Shown here: piece after piece, positions 35,540-47,158 of the stretch
How positions within the stretch are numbered: the first letter of the stretch is position 1
Layout: each line of letters opens with the position of its first letter
From: Triatoma infestans
Taxonomy: Eukaryota; Arthropoda; Insecta; Hemiptera; Reduviidae
Length of the DNA stretch: 64,000 nt
NCBI GenBank assembly: GCA_011037195.1
Contig: JAAEAF010001094.1
Span: 1 to 64,000, forward strand
Direction of reading: 5' to 3'
Made by a program: the position numbers and the translations under genes
Notes under the pieces: model-generated
The model's database searches: none
What the model saw: the letters and a program-made list of their open reading frames with translations, nothing else
Told to the model about the DNA's origin: nothing

Positions 35540-35690
35540 CTGCTCGTATAATGATGTACTCGTATATAATAATAAGACGTACTAAAGTATAATGATCTAC
35601 CGACGTACTGGTGTATAATGATGTATATTAATCTAATGGCGTATTGGTGTATAATAATAAGTTGTACTGAAGTATAATAATCCCCTCTTC
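35540..35690. repeat. Degenerate ~20-bp tandem repeat
   Basis: Repeated units of the type cgtactggtgtataatgatg occur about seven times with changes (cgtattggtgtataataata, cgtactaaagtataatgatc and others). A minisatellite; the frame over it is spurious. Confidence 0.75.
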
Positions 35691-35699
35691 CAATGGGGC

Positions 35700-36164
35700 G
35701 AAGTTTATATTCACACTCACACCAAGACATCTGTCCTAGTGTGCGACCTTGGTTAGTTCGGTGACCAGTGATTTAGGTCAGTGGCCAGCTTTATCGGTGC
35801 TTGCTTTGATGTAAGGTATTAACCCTTGGTTTTGTTTGTTTGGCCGCGGCCTTGTCTTGAAGACAGCGGCCGGCTAGGCCACTAGTTATAAATTATTTTT
35901 TATTTCTGCCATGCTTTGTGAAGATAGCAACTGGCTGGAACCACTTTGACAATGCTATGACTTTATGTCATTACACATTCGACTGAAATGATTTTCTTTT
36001 CTTTCAGTTTTCTGCAATTTTTTTCGACAATTCTTAAGTGTTTCCTTTAAACATAGTACACTATCTCATATATTGGTCTATCATATTTGTTTGAACACGG
36101 GATTCTTTGTTTGAACACGGGAAATCAAGTTTCAGTTAATCACGGTTCCAATTATAGTTTAGTC
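35700..36164. other. Spacer, no gene recognised
   Basis: A ggccgcggcc palindrome near 35842 and a short direct repeat of tttgaacacggga at 36091-36122. Nothing else. Confidence 0.4.
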
Positions 36165-36520
36165 TGAATATGTGGTTGGATCCGCATCTATAATTTTATC
36201 CGTCATAGCATGCTTTATTTTGTTGATTCTGACAAGGTTTCGGGTTTTCATAACCGTCAGAGTAAGTTTTTTCCAATCAATTCGTGTATAAAGATGACTT
36301 CAACTAAATGTTTATATTACGCACCACGTGATTGTATATATGTGTGGGAGGTTATAAGGTTATCCTTATAACCTTATATAAACCTTATAAACTCCCCACA
36401 AAACAATCAACCAGTGTCGTTTGTGATATACGAGACACACATAGTTTAATTCATCTCTTTACACGAAATGATTACAAACGTTACTCTGACGATAGGTGAA
36501 GCTAGGAGAGATGACGCTGT
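36165..36520 (+). repeat. Direct repeat D, copy 1 (hammerhead-like relative)
   Basis: About 330 bp nearly identical to 37597-37925, from tgtggttggatccgcatcta to gttactctgacgatagg. It has the same architecture as the 11866/31109 repeats (tttgttgattctgac, ggtttcgggttttc), but the hammerhead-like core is weaker: CTGACG followed by GG instead of GA. It contains its own inverted block ggttataaggttatcc. Confidence 0.7.
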
Positions 36521-37149
36521 AGGAGAGAAGACGCAGGGTTATTACTTCTCTTGTTTGCCACCAAGTGGCGTCATGTAAATTAGTCCCAGGAGTAGAGAGA
36601 AATCAGAAGCAAACATATTACAAAATTCTTCAGTTATTTTGTATGTTTGTCTGTGTTCTAGGAACATTTTATACGCATCAGCGTGTGTTTTCATAACGTG
36701 AATTTTCACATAACGCTTAGTAAATTTTTTTTAATTTTTTTATATTTTAATTGCAATTGAAATAAAAGATTTCCAGCTGTCGTTAAAGTTGGACTCGTAG
36801 ACATAGTGTTTACCAAGTTTCATGTGTCGATCAACCATGTTACCTTCACAGAGGAGAGGTCTCCTATCTATGGCATCATCTATCCTACCGTAGTAGGAGA
36901 GACGGCTAAATTAAGAATGTCTTTATTTTGAAATATAACAATTTTTTTTGTAGATAATAGTAGTTAACATATGTTTTATAAGCATTACCTCTTTAATATA
37001 TCTCCTATATTTTGATACAGGGCATAACTTTGAAATGTGCGTCATCTCTCCTAGCTTTACCCTATATGAAAATCCGAAACTGAACAGTACCGACAAAATC
37101 AAGCATGGTAATGACGGATGAAATCATGGATAGTTTAGTCTCTCTCGTA

Positions 37150-37386
37150 CATAATTTTTTTTTTTTTTTTAAATTTAAGGTGCGTCGACATCTATGGTCA
37201 TTGGCACCGGGAGCCTTCTCAGTGCACTACCAGCCTCCGGACAGTGTTCTCTTGTTACAGACATCACTGGACAGTGAGCTGTAGAGGCTCCTTGGAAGAA
37301 AAAATCTAAGGGTAGCCCAGCAGGACTAGAACCCGGATCCTCCGCGTGGAAGTCCAGTACGCTAACCACTCAACTTTTCCCTTCCC
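37150..37386 (-). repeat. SINE family 1 copy
   Basis: Inverted, near full length. It has the poly-T end, taaggtgcgtcgacatctat, gtgcactaccagcctccgg, gagctgtagaggctccttgg, inverse B box (ggactagaaccc) and cgctaaccact. It lies between the two copies of direct repeat D. Confidence 0.88.
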
Positions 37387-37596
37387 TCTCATACATAATA
37401 TTGGAGTCCCTAAAAATTCAGTAAAAATGCCAAGTTTGAAGATAGAGTCTTTTTTTTTAGTGAGAAAGAGAGATATATAGTACGTTGCAATTTTCCGTTT
37501 CGCACTATTAAAATCTATTGTATGCCCTCTGCTGACGAAATCTCTCAATCTACAGCAATCCTTCCATGTCTATTCCTATAGGCAAAGCTTCTTCTA

Positions 37597-37925
37597 AATA
37601 TGTGGTTGGATCCGCATCTATAATTTTATCCATCATAGCATGCTTTATTTTGTTGATTCTGACAAGGTTTCGGGTTTTCATAACCGTAAGAGTAAGATTT
37701 TTCAATTAATTCGTGTATAAAGATGACTTCAAACTAAATGTTTATATTACGCACCACGTGATTGTATTATGTGTGGGAGGTTATAAGGTTATCCTAAACC
37801 TTATATAAACCTTATAAACTCCCCCCCAAAACAATCAACTAGTGTCGTTTGTGATATAAACACATAGTTTAATTCATCTCTTTACACGAATTGATTACAA
37901 ACGTTACTCTGACGATAGGTAAAGC
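37597..37925 (+). repeat. Direct repeat D, copy 2
   Basis: Same orientation as the copy at 36165, offset about 1.43 kb. A third, decayed and inverted piece lies at about 37060-37130 (ccgaaactgaacagtaccga, aatgacggatgaaat). Direct terminal repeats of one element are a possibility, but no coding sequence survives between them. Confidence 0.7.
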
Positions 37926-39199
37926 TCCACCTACAATGTCCCATGAGAAAACCTGTCAACATGCAAAGAGTATATTTTTGCTCAGGCTGGTGCACGCCTC
38001 AGAACTTTTCCAGAAGATACTTATCCCCTGCCCTAATCTTGGTCGATACTTTTTTAAATTTCAGAGGCTGTGCATGGAGAAATTGATCACATATCTCCTA
38101 CAAAATTTCTGGCCCTATAAAAAAATCATATTTGATGGCTTTTAGTTTATTGGAGTTGATGACTCATAGTCATTTTTAATAGAAACATATTTCGTCTTAT
38201 AAATTTCTCCGATTTACAGATGGCTACACAAAATGTACAAAGAGGCGATCTTTTTAGTCGTGAAGAATTTAGCTTTGAAGCCACACTCCATGTATATAAC
38301 TAACCAAATCTATTGTGAAAATGCGTAATTTCTCTAATTGAAAACTTTGAATAAAATAATTTGATCGATTTAATTAAATTATTATATCGAGAATGTTTTT
38401 GTATATTGAAAGCAGAGTATATATGTAATCGATTCGATCTATAGTTATATATCATCCTTTAAATGACACACTGAACTAATTATTAATATACCGCAAATAC
38501 GCCAAGAATTTTTGTAAGAGCATATTTATGTGTGTATGTATATATATATATATACATACATATATACAGGCACACCACAATAACCAGGTCATCGCCACAA
38601 TCTAGTCACTATGTAAATCTGTATTACCACTTTGTTATTAACACACTCACACACACATACACACACACACATACACACACACACCTACCTTACCTTCTCC
38701 ACAATTACCAGATTTCACTGATGAATGTGGTGTAGTAGAGGACAAGGCAGGGCAATTTATCCGGGTCAGTTATTGGTTGCAATAAAAATTTATTTTGTAT
38801 GCACTTTCCATCTTCATTTCTTTAAACACTTTAGTAGTTAGGCCATCTTATTTGGATTGTTATCACCTTTCAAAGAGGTTTGATAGAATGGTCATTATCT
38901 AGTTGCAGATTTATTGGAATATATGAATAAATATCTGTAGCAGAAAAAAATGGTGATTGGTGTAATGGAAAGAATTCAGCAAATTTACAATACAAAAGCT
39001 GGGCTCAATAGTTCCATAAGCAGCCGTATTGAGGCGCCACCATTGAACCGCCTTTTGTCACATTTATTGCAATGAATTGGCAAATAAACTTCAGTATGAA
39101 CAGTCAATCACCATCTAGAAGCTGTCTCTTAGCGATAGAAGAAACTGAATAAAAAGGTCGGCCATTTGATAGTTTAAAGATCGTCAAAGTCATCAGATA
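37926..39199. other. Spacer with TA and CA microsatellites
   Basis: TA-rich tract at 38539-38570 and (CA)n at 38638-38686. No gene recognised; the frames at 37891-38145 and 38532-38735 show no domain. Confidence 0.45.
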
Positions 39200-39858
39200 T
39201 ACAGGGTGTCCCAAGGTATATGGATAACGACTTTTTCTCGGAAACTAAGATAGCTAGAAAAAAAAAACTAAAAAATACGTGTTCCCATAGTTTTTTTGTT
39301 AGAAAACCAAATTTAATTTGCAAATTTGTTTTGGTGCTTCCAGAAGCGAGATACAAGCACCAACTTCATTTTTTCAAATGGGGAGGTGTGGTTTTTATTT
39401 AAGAAAATAGATTCCTCAATTTTTTGTAAGAAAAATTTACTTGAACGGTTTTTTTTTTTTTTTGAGCGATATTTTACAAGTTATGAATGAAAACAAGATT
39501 ACTATAAAAAATTTCAAAATTATATTATAACGGGTTTTTTGATTGAATAAGAATAAAAATACTATTTTATTATAAATTTTACACCTCATTAATTACAGAT
39601 CTTGCTTGAACTAGCCCCCACCATTAGAGATGTATTTCTTTGGTCGTAAGATACGATTGGCAGGAAAAAGCATGTGTATATGCATCTCTAATGATGGGGG
39701 GCCAAAATTCTCGAAGCACCAAAACAAATTTGCAAATTAAATTTGGATTTCTAACCAAAAAAACTATACGGGGACACGTATTTTTTAGTTTTTTTTTTTT
39801 CTAGCTATCTTAGTTTCCGAGAAAAAGTCGTTATCCATATACCTTGGGACACCCTGTA
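39200..39858. mobile_element. MITE with ~150-bp terminal inverted repeats
   Basis: The ends read TACAGGGTGTCCCAAGGTAT and its complement. They are flanked by TA at 39198-39199 and 39859-39860. The arms (39200-39350 and 39714-39858) pair over about 150 bp with few changes, including gagaaaaagtcgttatccat and aaatttaatttgcaaatttg. The 360-bp centre has no transposase. TA target and CAGGGTG-type ends are compatible with a Tc1/mariner-type non-autonomous element. Confidence 0.88.
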
Positions 39859-39860
39859 TA

Positions 39861-40863
39861 TGTACTTTAATGAGCAAACAGCATGATAAACTTTAAAAAG
39901 AACAGTCGCCCAACTTTCAAAGAGTCGATCAATTTTTGACAAGTTAACAAGTCTCAAGATCAATCTTGAAAGGTTAACCAGCCAAGCTAACCACACCAAC
40001 TGATCTGCCATTAGAACTAGCATTAGCCCTAAAAGTGCGGAACTTTTCTTCGATTTTTTTTTTGCCCAATTTCTAGCAGGAAGTTCTCAATGTTATGGTC
40101 CATTCGTATGTATAGTCCATAAACATGACTAAAGTGGTTAAAACTTGCAGAAGGTTTGTGCGTAGTGCGATGTTTGCGCTTGATACAGCTGGTATCAGCA
40201 ACTAAAGGTTTTTCAAAGTGGCTGATGTCGGTTACTGTGGTGAATTTCTTCTCTTAATTTACGAGTATTAGAGACCAGTTTATACCATTTATTCAAGTAA
40301 CGTCTAGAAATGTTCCAACGTATTTTTTAAATAATTTTCTTTTTTTTCTTTCAGCCATTATTTTCAAATAATAGTCAATAAAAGGATAAAATACAAATAA
40401 AAAAAACATAAAAGTAATAAAAGAAATTATTATAATATAAAATAAAATATTCCTAACCTACAAAATTCTTCATATTATAAGAATTTCATCAATTTTAATG
40501 TTAATTATTGTGTTGAACTAGGAGAAAGCAAAGTCATGTACACTTATTGACAGATTTCACCACCAAGTCCCGTTCAAATCTGAATAATATAGTGTATCTA
40601 TTTTAATTTACTTAATAAATTATACAAAATTATACTGAATTATTTTAGGCCTATTATTATATAGGCATGTATACTTTCTTTCTTTTTCTCATTCTTGGAA
40701 ACCCTTTTATTGCTTCATTATTTCAACTAGTTTACGAGTGTTAGACGACCAATTTTGTAACATTTATACAAATTCCATCTAGAAATGTTTCTAGCTATTA
40801 TACTCAACAAAGCTATTTAAAGATATTTTATGTTTCACATTGTTTTAAGTAATGTAGGCTTTA
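39861..40863. other. AT-rich spacer, no gene seen
   Basis: A weak internal duplication involving tacgagtattagagacca (40261) and tacgagtgttagacgacca (40732), each followed by a similar tctagaaatgttcc or tctagaaatgtttc block. No coding signal. Confidence 0.5.
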
Positions 40864-41110
40864 GGGAAGGGATTAGCTCAGTGGTTAGCGTGTTGGACTA
40901 CCACGCGGAGGTCCCTGGTTCGAGTCCAGTGCTTACCTCTTAGATTTTTTTTCTACCTAGGAGCCTCTACAGTTCACTGTGCGGTGATGGACAGTGTTGT
41001 TTGTAGTTAGAGAACACTGTCCGGAAATTGGCAATGCACTGAGAAGGCTCCGGCCGCCAATGACCACAGATGACAGATATTGAGACGCCTTAAATTAAAA
41101 AATAAAAAAA
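40864..41110 (+). repeat. SINE family 1, full-length reference copy
   Basis: A tRNA-derived SINE. The head has an A box in tagctcagtggttagcg (from 40873) and a perfect B box, GGTTCGAGTCC, at 40917-40927, the internal RNA polymerase III promoter. The body has gcctctacagttcactgtgc, gagaacactgtccgga and aatgcactgagaaggctcc. The tail has aatgaccacagatg, gagacgccttaaatt and an A-rich end. At least seven other full or partial copies occur in the window. The tRNA-like part does not close a proper cloverleaf with a 3' acceptor stem, so it is not a functional tRNA gene. Confidence 0.92.
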
Positions 41111-41124
41111 TTAGCAGCTACGTA

Positions 41125-41137
41125 TTTATTATTATTA

Positions 41138-41208
<71 letters not shown>
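41125..41208. repeat. (ATT)n microsatellite at a LINE 3' end
   Basis: About 28 units, with one interruption near 41140. It begins exactly where the minus-strand LINE at 41209 ends. Confidence 0.95.
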
Positions 41209-41210
<2 letters not shown>

Positions 41211-42290
41211 AGGAAAGGGAGGGCAAAACCCTACGCTATCCAAAGCCTCCCTGGGCCCAAATTTTACCCATCTAAGTTTCACTACAGACCGAATAAATCG
41301 GACCAAAACCTTAAAAGAACATAGCTTAAGATCCTCTATCGATATCCTATTCCGGCCGAAGATCCTAAACCTAATCTCCTGACAGCACAAACAATCCGTC
41401 ATTAGATGCATGGGTGTTTTCCTCCTCCGTCTCACAAACTCTACAAAAGGGGTCAGACATGAGTCCCATTGTATAGAGATATTTCCTTAAGCCACAATGC
41501 CCAGTGAGGAAGCCAAACCAGATGCCTGAGAGAGGTCCATGAAAGACATCGGATCCCGCTACTCAAAGCTCCAGATCTTAGACTGCCGACAACCCATTGC
41601 ACTCATCAATAAGAGTGCTGCGAGGTCATCCACGTCTGGAAGCCTGACAAACATGTGCCAGAAGACACACCAACAGCAGGCTTGGGACCAATGAAAGGGA
41701 GAGAGGCGCCTAATTTGGCAAACCTATCCACCTCCTCATTCCCAAAAAAGAGGAGACCAGAAGCACATCCTTCAAAGAAGAAAGATCTTCCAGTCTTTCA
41801 GGATATTCCAACACCAATCTGGAAGTGAAGAGATACATGAGGTAAGAGCCTTCAACGCAGCCTGGCTGTCCGAGCAGATACAAAAACATCTTTTAAATTA
41901 GTGTTACGCACCCCCTCTCATCCAAAACACAATAAAGAATTGCATGGAAAATGGTGGCCCACTCACCAAAAGGCACCGCCAAATGGTCTCCCGTCTCAAA
42001 ATAGACGGCAACCCCAGGTACCTACCATCAATCCTGGAACCGTCCGTGTAGCATCGGAGATAATTCTCAGGAATCATCAATAGACGGACCCAGGGTTAAC
42101 CAATCTTCCCTAGAAGGCAACCTAACCCTGTAGGAATGACCAAAGACAATAGTCTTCAACATCCTATCAGATCGGAAACCTGTAATGGGAATCCTTAAAA
42201 GCATCTCGCGATAAATGGTAGAATGACCATATCGCTTACCCTGCCAAAAACCTGCCTGTAGAATTCTATGTAGCAGCTATGTAAGAAATA
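41209..42290 (-). pseudogene. I/R1-type LINE remnant: RNase H and C-terminus
   Basis: Minus-strand pieces: AVYFETGDHLAVPFGEWATI (decayed RNase H start), then GFLTGHCGLRKYLYTMGLMS, then DPFCRVCETEEE and the tail. The tail and its 3' end (ccctacgctatccaaagcct) are the same subfamily as 18318-18905 and 56764-57780. Many stops and frameshifts. The (AAT)n tail follows at 41208-41125. Confidence 0.8.
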
Positions 42291-42329
42291 TTTTGGTTTT
42301 TCTCTTATGCTGAGGAACTGGTAGGTGAA

Positions 42330-42815
42330 AAAATTTGGTGTGAAACACTCACACGGACTTTCTTTTACTGCAGTTTACGTAGTGTTGTTGTAAATGGCAA
42401 TTTTTCTTCGAACTTATAAGTTTTACTAAATGTTTACTTTTCTTCAATTTTATATCAACTGGAGATTCGAAACTTAAAATAAAATAACATTTTGTAGAAA
42501 AGCATAATAACCTCCCACTCTATCAAAACTTCCTTAAATTAACTTGCTTTGGAAAAAAACATTTCAAACAATAGTGATAGGTCGTCATCTGTATATGTAT
42601 TTATAATTTTATATACCAAATTTAATAAAAATCCCTCAGTATTTTTATGGAGAACAGTCACGGCAAACTGAAAAAACTACGTATTTAGTAAAAAACTACA
42701 ATTTCGATCAACCGATGTTCATAGAACTCGGAAATTTTTTGGCAACATATTAAATTCTAATTAATATTATTTAGATGATAGAATTATTTAATAAACTAAA
42801 ACAGTACTTTAAAGA
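42330..42815 (+). repeat. Family F diverged partial copy
   Basis: Starts tttggtgtgaaacactcaca and keeps module blocks (aatttaataaaaatc, gatgatagaattatttaata) but loses the 3' half, running directly into the next copy. Confidence 0.75.
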
Positions 42816-42829
42816 TAAAAAAAAAAAAA

Positions 42830-43802
42830 TCTGGTGTGAAACACTCACACAACTTTCTCTTACTCCTGTTCTCAAAATTATAATTGACAAATGTTATAAT
42901 TTATGTACCAAATATTACGAAATTCGTCGAAAACTGAAAAAAAAACTGTTCAGTAAAAGCGCACTTCCGGTTTATTAATTTTTTTGCCATGGTATTTTAG
43001 CCATCTATTTATTTCTAAATTAATTTTGTTTGGATGATAGAATTGTATAATCCAAATATGATAGCACTTTAGAGAAAAACATAACCCCACCTCTCCCCCT
43101 AAAAGTGCCCTTAAATGAATTTTCTCATAGAAAAGTTTTAAATAAAAGTTGTAGATCTTTGTATGTTTAGTTTATATAAGAAGTTTCAAGAAAATCATCG
43201 AAATCATTTAGTAAAGTGGTAATGTAAAAGACGCACTTCCGGTTATCCGATTTTTTTTTTTTGAAACTCGGAATGTCAACAACATATTCAATTCTAATTA
43301 ACATTATTTAGATGATAGAATTGTTAAGCTGAAATAGCACTTTAGTTGAAAACCTAACCCCACCCCTCCCCCTAGAAGTGGCCTTAAATGAATTTTCCCG
43401 GAGAAATGTTTCAAGTGAAAGTTGTAGGTGTTTGTATGTGTAGTTGATATACCAAGTTTGAAGAAAATCGTTGGAGCTATCTTTGAGAAAATCGCAAAAA
43501 CGTAAAAAAAAACAACTAGTAAAGTGGTACTTCCGGTTGAGCAATTTTGAGAGATGACCCACTGTCGGATCCCATGGTGATACCTAAACGGAATATCAAG
43601 TTTGAATTTTCTGCGGTTTTTCATTTTTGAGCTATGCTGTTCACATACATACATACACACAGACACCCACACACCAGACCATTTGCTAAAAACCACTTTT
43701 TTGGACTAAATGGAGCTCAAAACGGATATTTCCAGTGAAAACTCAATATCGATAATTTGACACGATTACAATACTTCCTCTTACTAGGAGTAAGAAAAAG
43801 TA
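42830..43802 (+). repeat. Family F full-length copy
   Basis: Starts TCTGGTGTGAAACACTCACA after a poly-A run. ETS-like cttccggt blocks lie near 42964, 43237 and 43530. Then come a CA-rich block (43645-43676), cgatatt, cacgattacaatacttcc and the terminal hairpin ctcttactaggagtaag. It is one of the best-preserved copies. Confidence 0.9.
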
Positions 43803-43940
43803 AAAAAATTGTTTAAGGAAATCTTGAAACCAAAATAGAACTTTTCTATGAATGTTTTGAAATAAACAAACAAAAGCTATGAATTTTTCTGGGGGAATGT
43901 TTCAAATAAAGTTGTAGCTCTTTATATATGTAGTTCGTAT

Positions 43941-45139
43941 CTTCTTCTTCTTCTCCTTCTTTCTTGGCTCTTTGGTCCACGCAGGACCTTTGGCCTCCTC
44001 AACCACTCGCTGCCATTCCTCTCTTACCGCCGCAATTCTTTTCCACCTTCTTATCCCGATGCTTCTCAAGTCGGACTCCACTTCATCCAACCAACGAAGT
44101 CTCGGTCTTCCTCTTCTTCTAGCCCCTCCAGGGTGACCATTCCACATTTTCTTGGGAATTCTTGCATTTTCCATTCTTTCCAAATGTCCCAACCATTTAA
44201 TTCTCCCACTTTTTATCCATCCCACTAGATCCTGATCCAGTTCCATCAGTTCCCTGTTTTTTTCTTATTCTGTACCTCTCACCTTCCCTTATAGGACCAA
44301 AAATCATCACCCACGTCTCTCTGGCGTATGTAGCAACAGGCTTTAAAATGGTCTTATATATTACCAGTTTCGCTTCTCTAGAGAGCGCACGGAATCTTAC
44401 TCTTTCTGAAGAGCCCAGAAAACACCTATTTGCAGCCGTTAGTCTGCATTTAATTTCAATGCCGCACTCATTTTTCTCGGTCAAGACTGCCCCTAAATAT
44501 TTGAAGCAGCCAACCTTTTCGAAATTATAAGGTGCGCACACGGCCTCCACTTCAGGTATTGTGCTCCGTCTGGTGCTCACTATAAGATTCGTTTTTCCTT
44601 CATTAATTACCAGGCTTAACTTTTTCGATGCTGTTTCGAATTCCTGAAATGCACACGCCAAAGCTGCCTACGATCTTCCCGTTAGCATAACATCGTCAGC
44701 ATACGCCATTTGTTGGCTTAACCTTTTATAGATTGTGCCATTTGGGCAAGTACGTATGGCTCTTGTGGCCTTTTCTAATGCAAGATCAAAAAGTAGAGGG
44801 GATAGCGGGTCCCCTTGCCATAAGCCTTTACGTAAGAAGAATTTCTCCGAGACAGAACCCTGCACCTTCACACAACCTTTCGCGCCAAGCAGAGTCATCG
44901 CATTTAAGCTTAATAATTTAGCCCAAAATCCCTCATGCAAAGAAGCACCTCATTTCTTCCCAAACTGTCATATGCTCGTTTGAAATGGATAAACAGGTGG
45001 TAGAGAGTTACATCCATACTCATAACATTTCTCCAACATGTTTCTTAGGGAAGAGATATGGTCTATGGTTCATCTGCCTTGCCTAAACCCACTCTGGTAT
45101 TCGCCAAGTATTTTTCCAGCCCATTTATTTAACCATTTC
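43941..45139 (-). pseudogene. LINE reverse transcriptase (RTE-like?), 5'-truncated
   Basis: Right to left: KGLWQGDPLSPLLFDLALEK, then the catalytic box QQMAYADDVMLTGRS, then NEGKTNLIVS, FKYLGAVLTE and IYKTILKPV. The last frame has WLGHLERMENARIPKKMW and RRRGRPRLRWLDEVESDL, the typical C-terminal block of insect endonuclease-reverse transcriptases. Flanked by the duplication agttcgtat at 43932-43940 and 45140-45148. Its 3' end carries a short (GAA)n tail. Frames are broken near 44665 and 44230. It is inserted in a decayed family F module. Confidence 0.87.
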
Positions 45140-45175
45140 AGTTCGTATACTTCATTTTCAGCTCATTTGTAGTTC

Positions 45176-45935
45176 ACACCGTTTAGGTATCACCCTGCGT
45201 TAACTGTCAAAATTCCTAAACCGGAAGTACCACTTTACTCGATGGTTTTTTTTTTTTTTTCACGTTTTTGCAAATTTTCTCAAAAATGGCTGCAACGATT
45301 TTCTTCAAAATTGGTATATCAACTTCACATACAAAGATCTACAACTTTTATTTGAAACATTTCTCTGGGAAAATTCATTTAAGGGTACTTGGGGGGGGGG
45401 GTTTCCACTAAAGTGCTATTACAGTATTTTATACAATTCTATCATCTAAATAATATTAATTAGAGTAAAAAGAAAAATCGAATGACCGGAAATACACTTC
45501 TTTATTGAAATGTATTTCTCAGTTTTCTAAAATTTTCTCTTAACAATTCAAACGATTTTCTTTAAACTATGTGTAAACTACACATATAAAGAGCTACAAC
45601 TTTTATTTGAAACATTTCTTTTGGAAAAAGGCATTTAAAATGTGCTTTTAAGCGGAATGGGGTGGGGTTATGCTTTTCTCTAAAGTGCTATCATAATTGA
45701 TGAATACAATTCTACCATCTAAACCAAAATTAATTAGAAAATAAATAGATTGGCAAAATTCCGAGTTCTAAGAAAATTAGTAAACCGGAAGTGCGTTTTT
45801 ACTGAACAGTTTTTTTTTTTTTTTAGTTTTCGACGAATTTGCATTAAATTTGATTTACTAACTATAAAATTTGTCTGTCATAATTTTGTAAACTGGAGTA
45901 AGAGAAAGTTGTGTTAGTTTATCTATTATACCAGA
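45176..45935 (-). repeat. Family F copy, inverted, 3' end missing
   Basis: Runs from ccgtttaggtatcaccctg to taccaga at 45935. The accggaagt blocks lie near 45222, 45488 and 45785 in inverse form. Together with 42830-43802 it forms another loose inverted pair. Confidence 0.85.
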
Positions 45936-45937
45936 TT

Positions 45938-46140
45938 TTTTTTCATTTTTTAGCTATGCTGTTCACATACATATATATCATGAAAAAGCACACATACATA
46001 CATAAACTATTTTCTAAAAAACACTTTTTTTCGTACCCGAAGTGTAATGGAAAAAGGTCTATTTCCGGTGAAAACTCGATGTCGAAAATTTTGACACGAT
46101 TACAAACACTTCCTCTCCTAATCAGGGTGTAAGAGAAAGT
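45938..46140 (+). repeat. Family F 3' end fragment
   Basis: Contains agctatgctgttcacataca, tttccggtgaaaactcgat, cacgattacaaacacttcc and a terminal gtgtaagagaaagt. Confidence 0.8.
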
Positions 46141-46710
46141 ATTAAAAAAAAGTTGTAAAAGTAATTTTAAATCATATTTTATATTTTATAAACTAATGTA
46201 TTTAGTGTGAAAAAAAAAAAAAATTACATATTTATATTCACTGACTTGTAATTTTTAATGTAATAAATAATTTAGGTAATTTCAACGGGTGGTTTATGGA
46301 TGTTATTATTTGAAATGGAATGGTAGTTAGAAATGTAAGTTGTTAGAGTTAAAAGTATTAATGAGAGAGATACAGATTGTAAAAGAAAAGGAGAGGTAGT
46401 TGTTTGGAATTTTAAAAACTGGACGAGGTACTTTCACTAGAAAGGAGAACATCCTCTTCTGTTTGGTGGAGCCGCAGAATATATATATATATCTCTTCTC
46501 CCAGATTGGAGATAAAAACATCCCTCAACGTCTTTGCTCTCTCTCATTCTCCACACCTTCTTACAGAGCCATGAATCTAATTAAATTTCAAATACGGTTA
46601 TGTGTGATATTTTAATTTCTCTTACAACTTGCTAGAAGAAGTATATTGGGATCGTGTCAAAGTTTCCAAAATTTAGATTCGTAATCTTCTAATATGAAAA
46701 AAAAAAAAAA
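46141..46710. other. AT-rich spacer, no gene seen
   Basis: Nothing recognised apart from a short piece of the family F end at 46615-46680 (aagtatattgggatcgtgtc). Confidence 0.45.
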
Positions 46711-47150
46711 TCTGGTGTGAAATTAAACTTACACGACATTCTCTTAATCCTGATAACACATCGACAATAAAGGGTGGGGAAGTCAAATATCCACCCTGCC
46801 AACCGAAGAAGTGAAGAGAAATGTTCCAAAGACATGTGATAAGTTTATATCTTTGCAGTTAGCATTCCAAGTTTTGAGAAAATAGTTGTAGTACTTTTCG
46901 AGATAAATCCTCCCTCCCAAACTCAAAAACATATTCGGTACAATTGTACTTCCGGTTAATCCATTTTTACCAAATCAAGAAAATTCTAACAATACTCGTA
47001 ATGTATAATTAATATTATATTCCTGGTAGAATCGTACACTGAATTGAAATTATTATATTAGAAAAAAGCATAACATTACTGCACTCCTAGAACCCCCCTC
47101 TCTCCCCCCTAAAAGTCTAATTTTCTCTGGAAAATGTTTCAAAATAAAAA
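46711..47150 (+). repeat. Family F diverged copy
   Basis: Starts TCTGGTGTGAAATTAAACTT at 46711 and has gtacttccggttaatcc near 46948, then a C-rich ccccctctctcccccct block. The 3' half is lost where the next copy begins. Confidence 0.75.
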
Positions 47151-47158
47151 ATAAAAAA

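Noticed and set aside
36165..36300. Clear hammerhead ribozyme in direct repeat D
   Set aside because: The core box reads CTGACG followed by G where A is required, and stem I pairs poorly; kept only as a possible relative.
40864..40930. tRNA gene
   Set aside because: A and B boxes are present, but the sequence continues as a SINE body and a closing acceptor stem was not found; the same head recurs in many copies.
43304..43696. 130-codon minus-strand frame in a family F copy (and the 142-codon one at 50425-50853)
   Set aside because: Family F has no frame conserved between copies; these frames differ in register and contain homopolymer-driven stretches.
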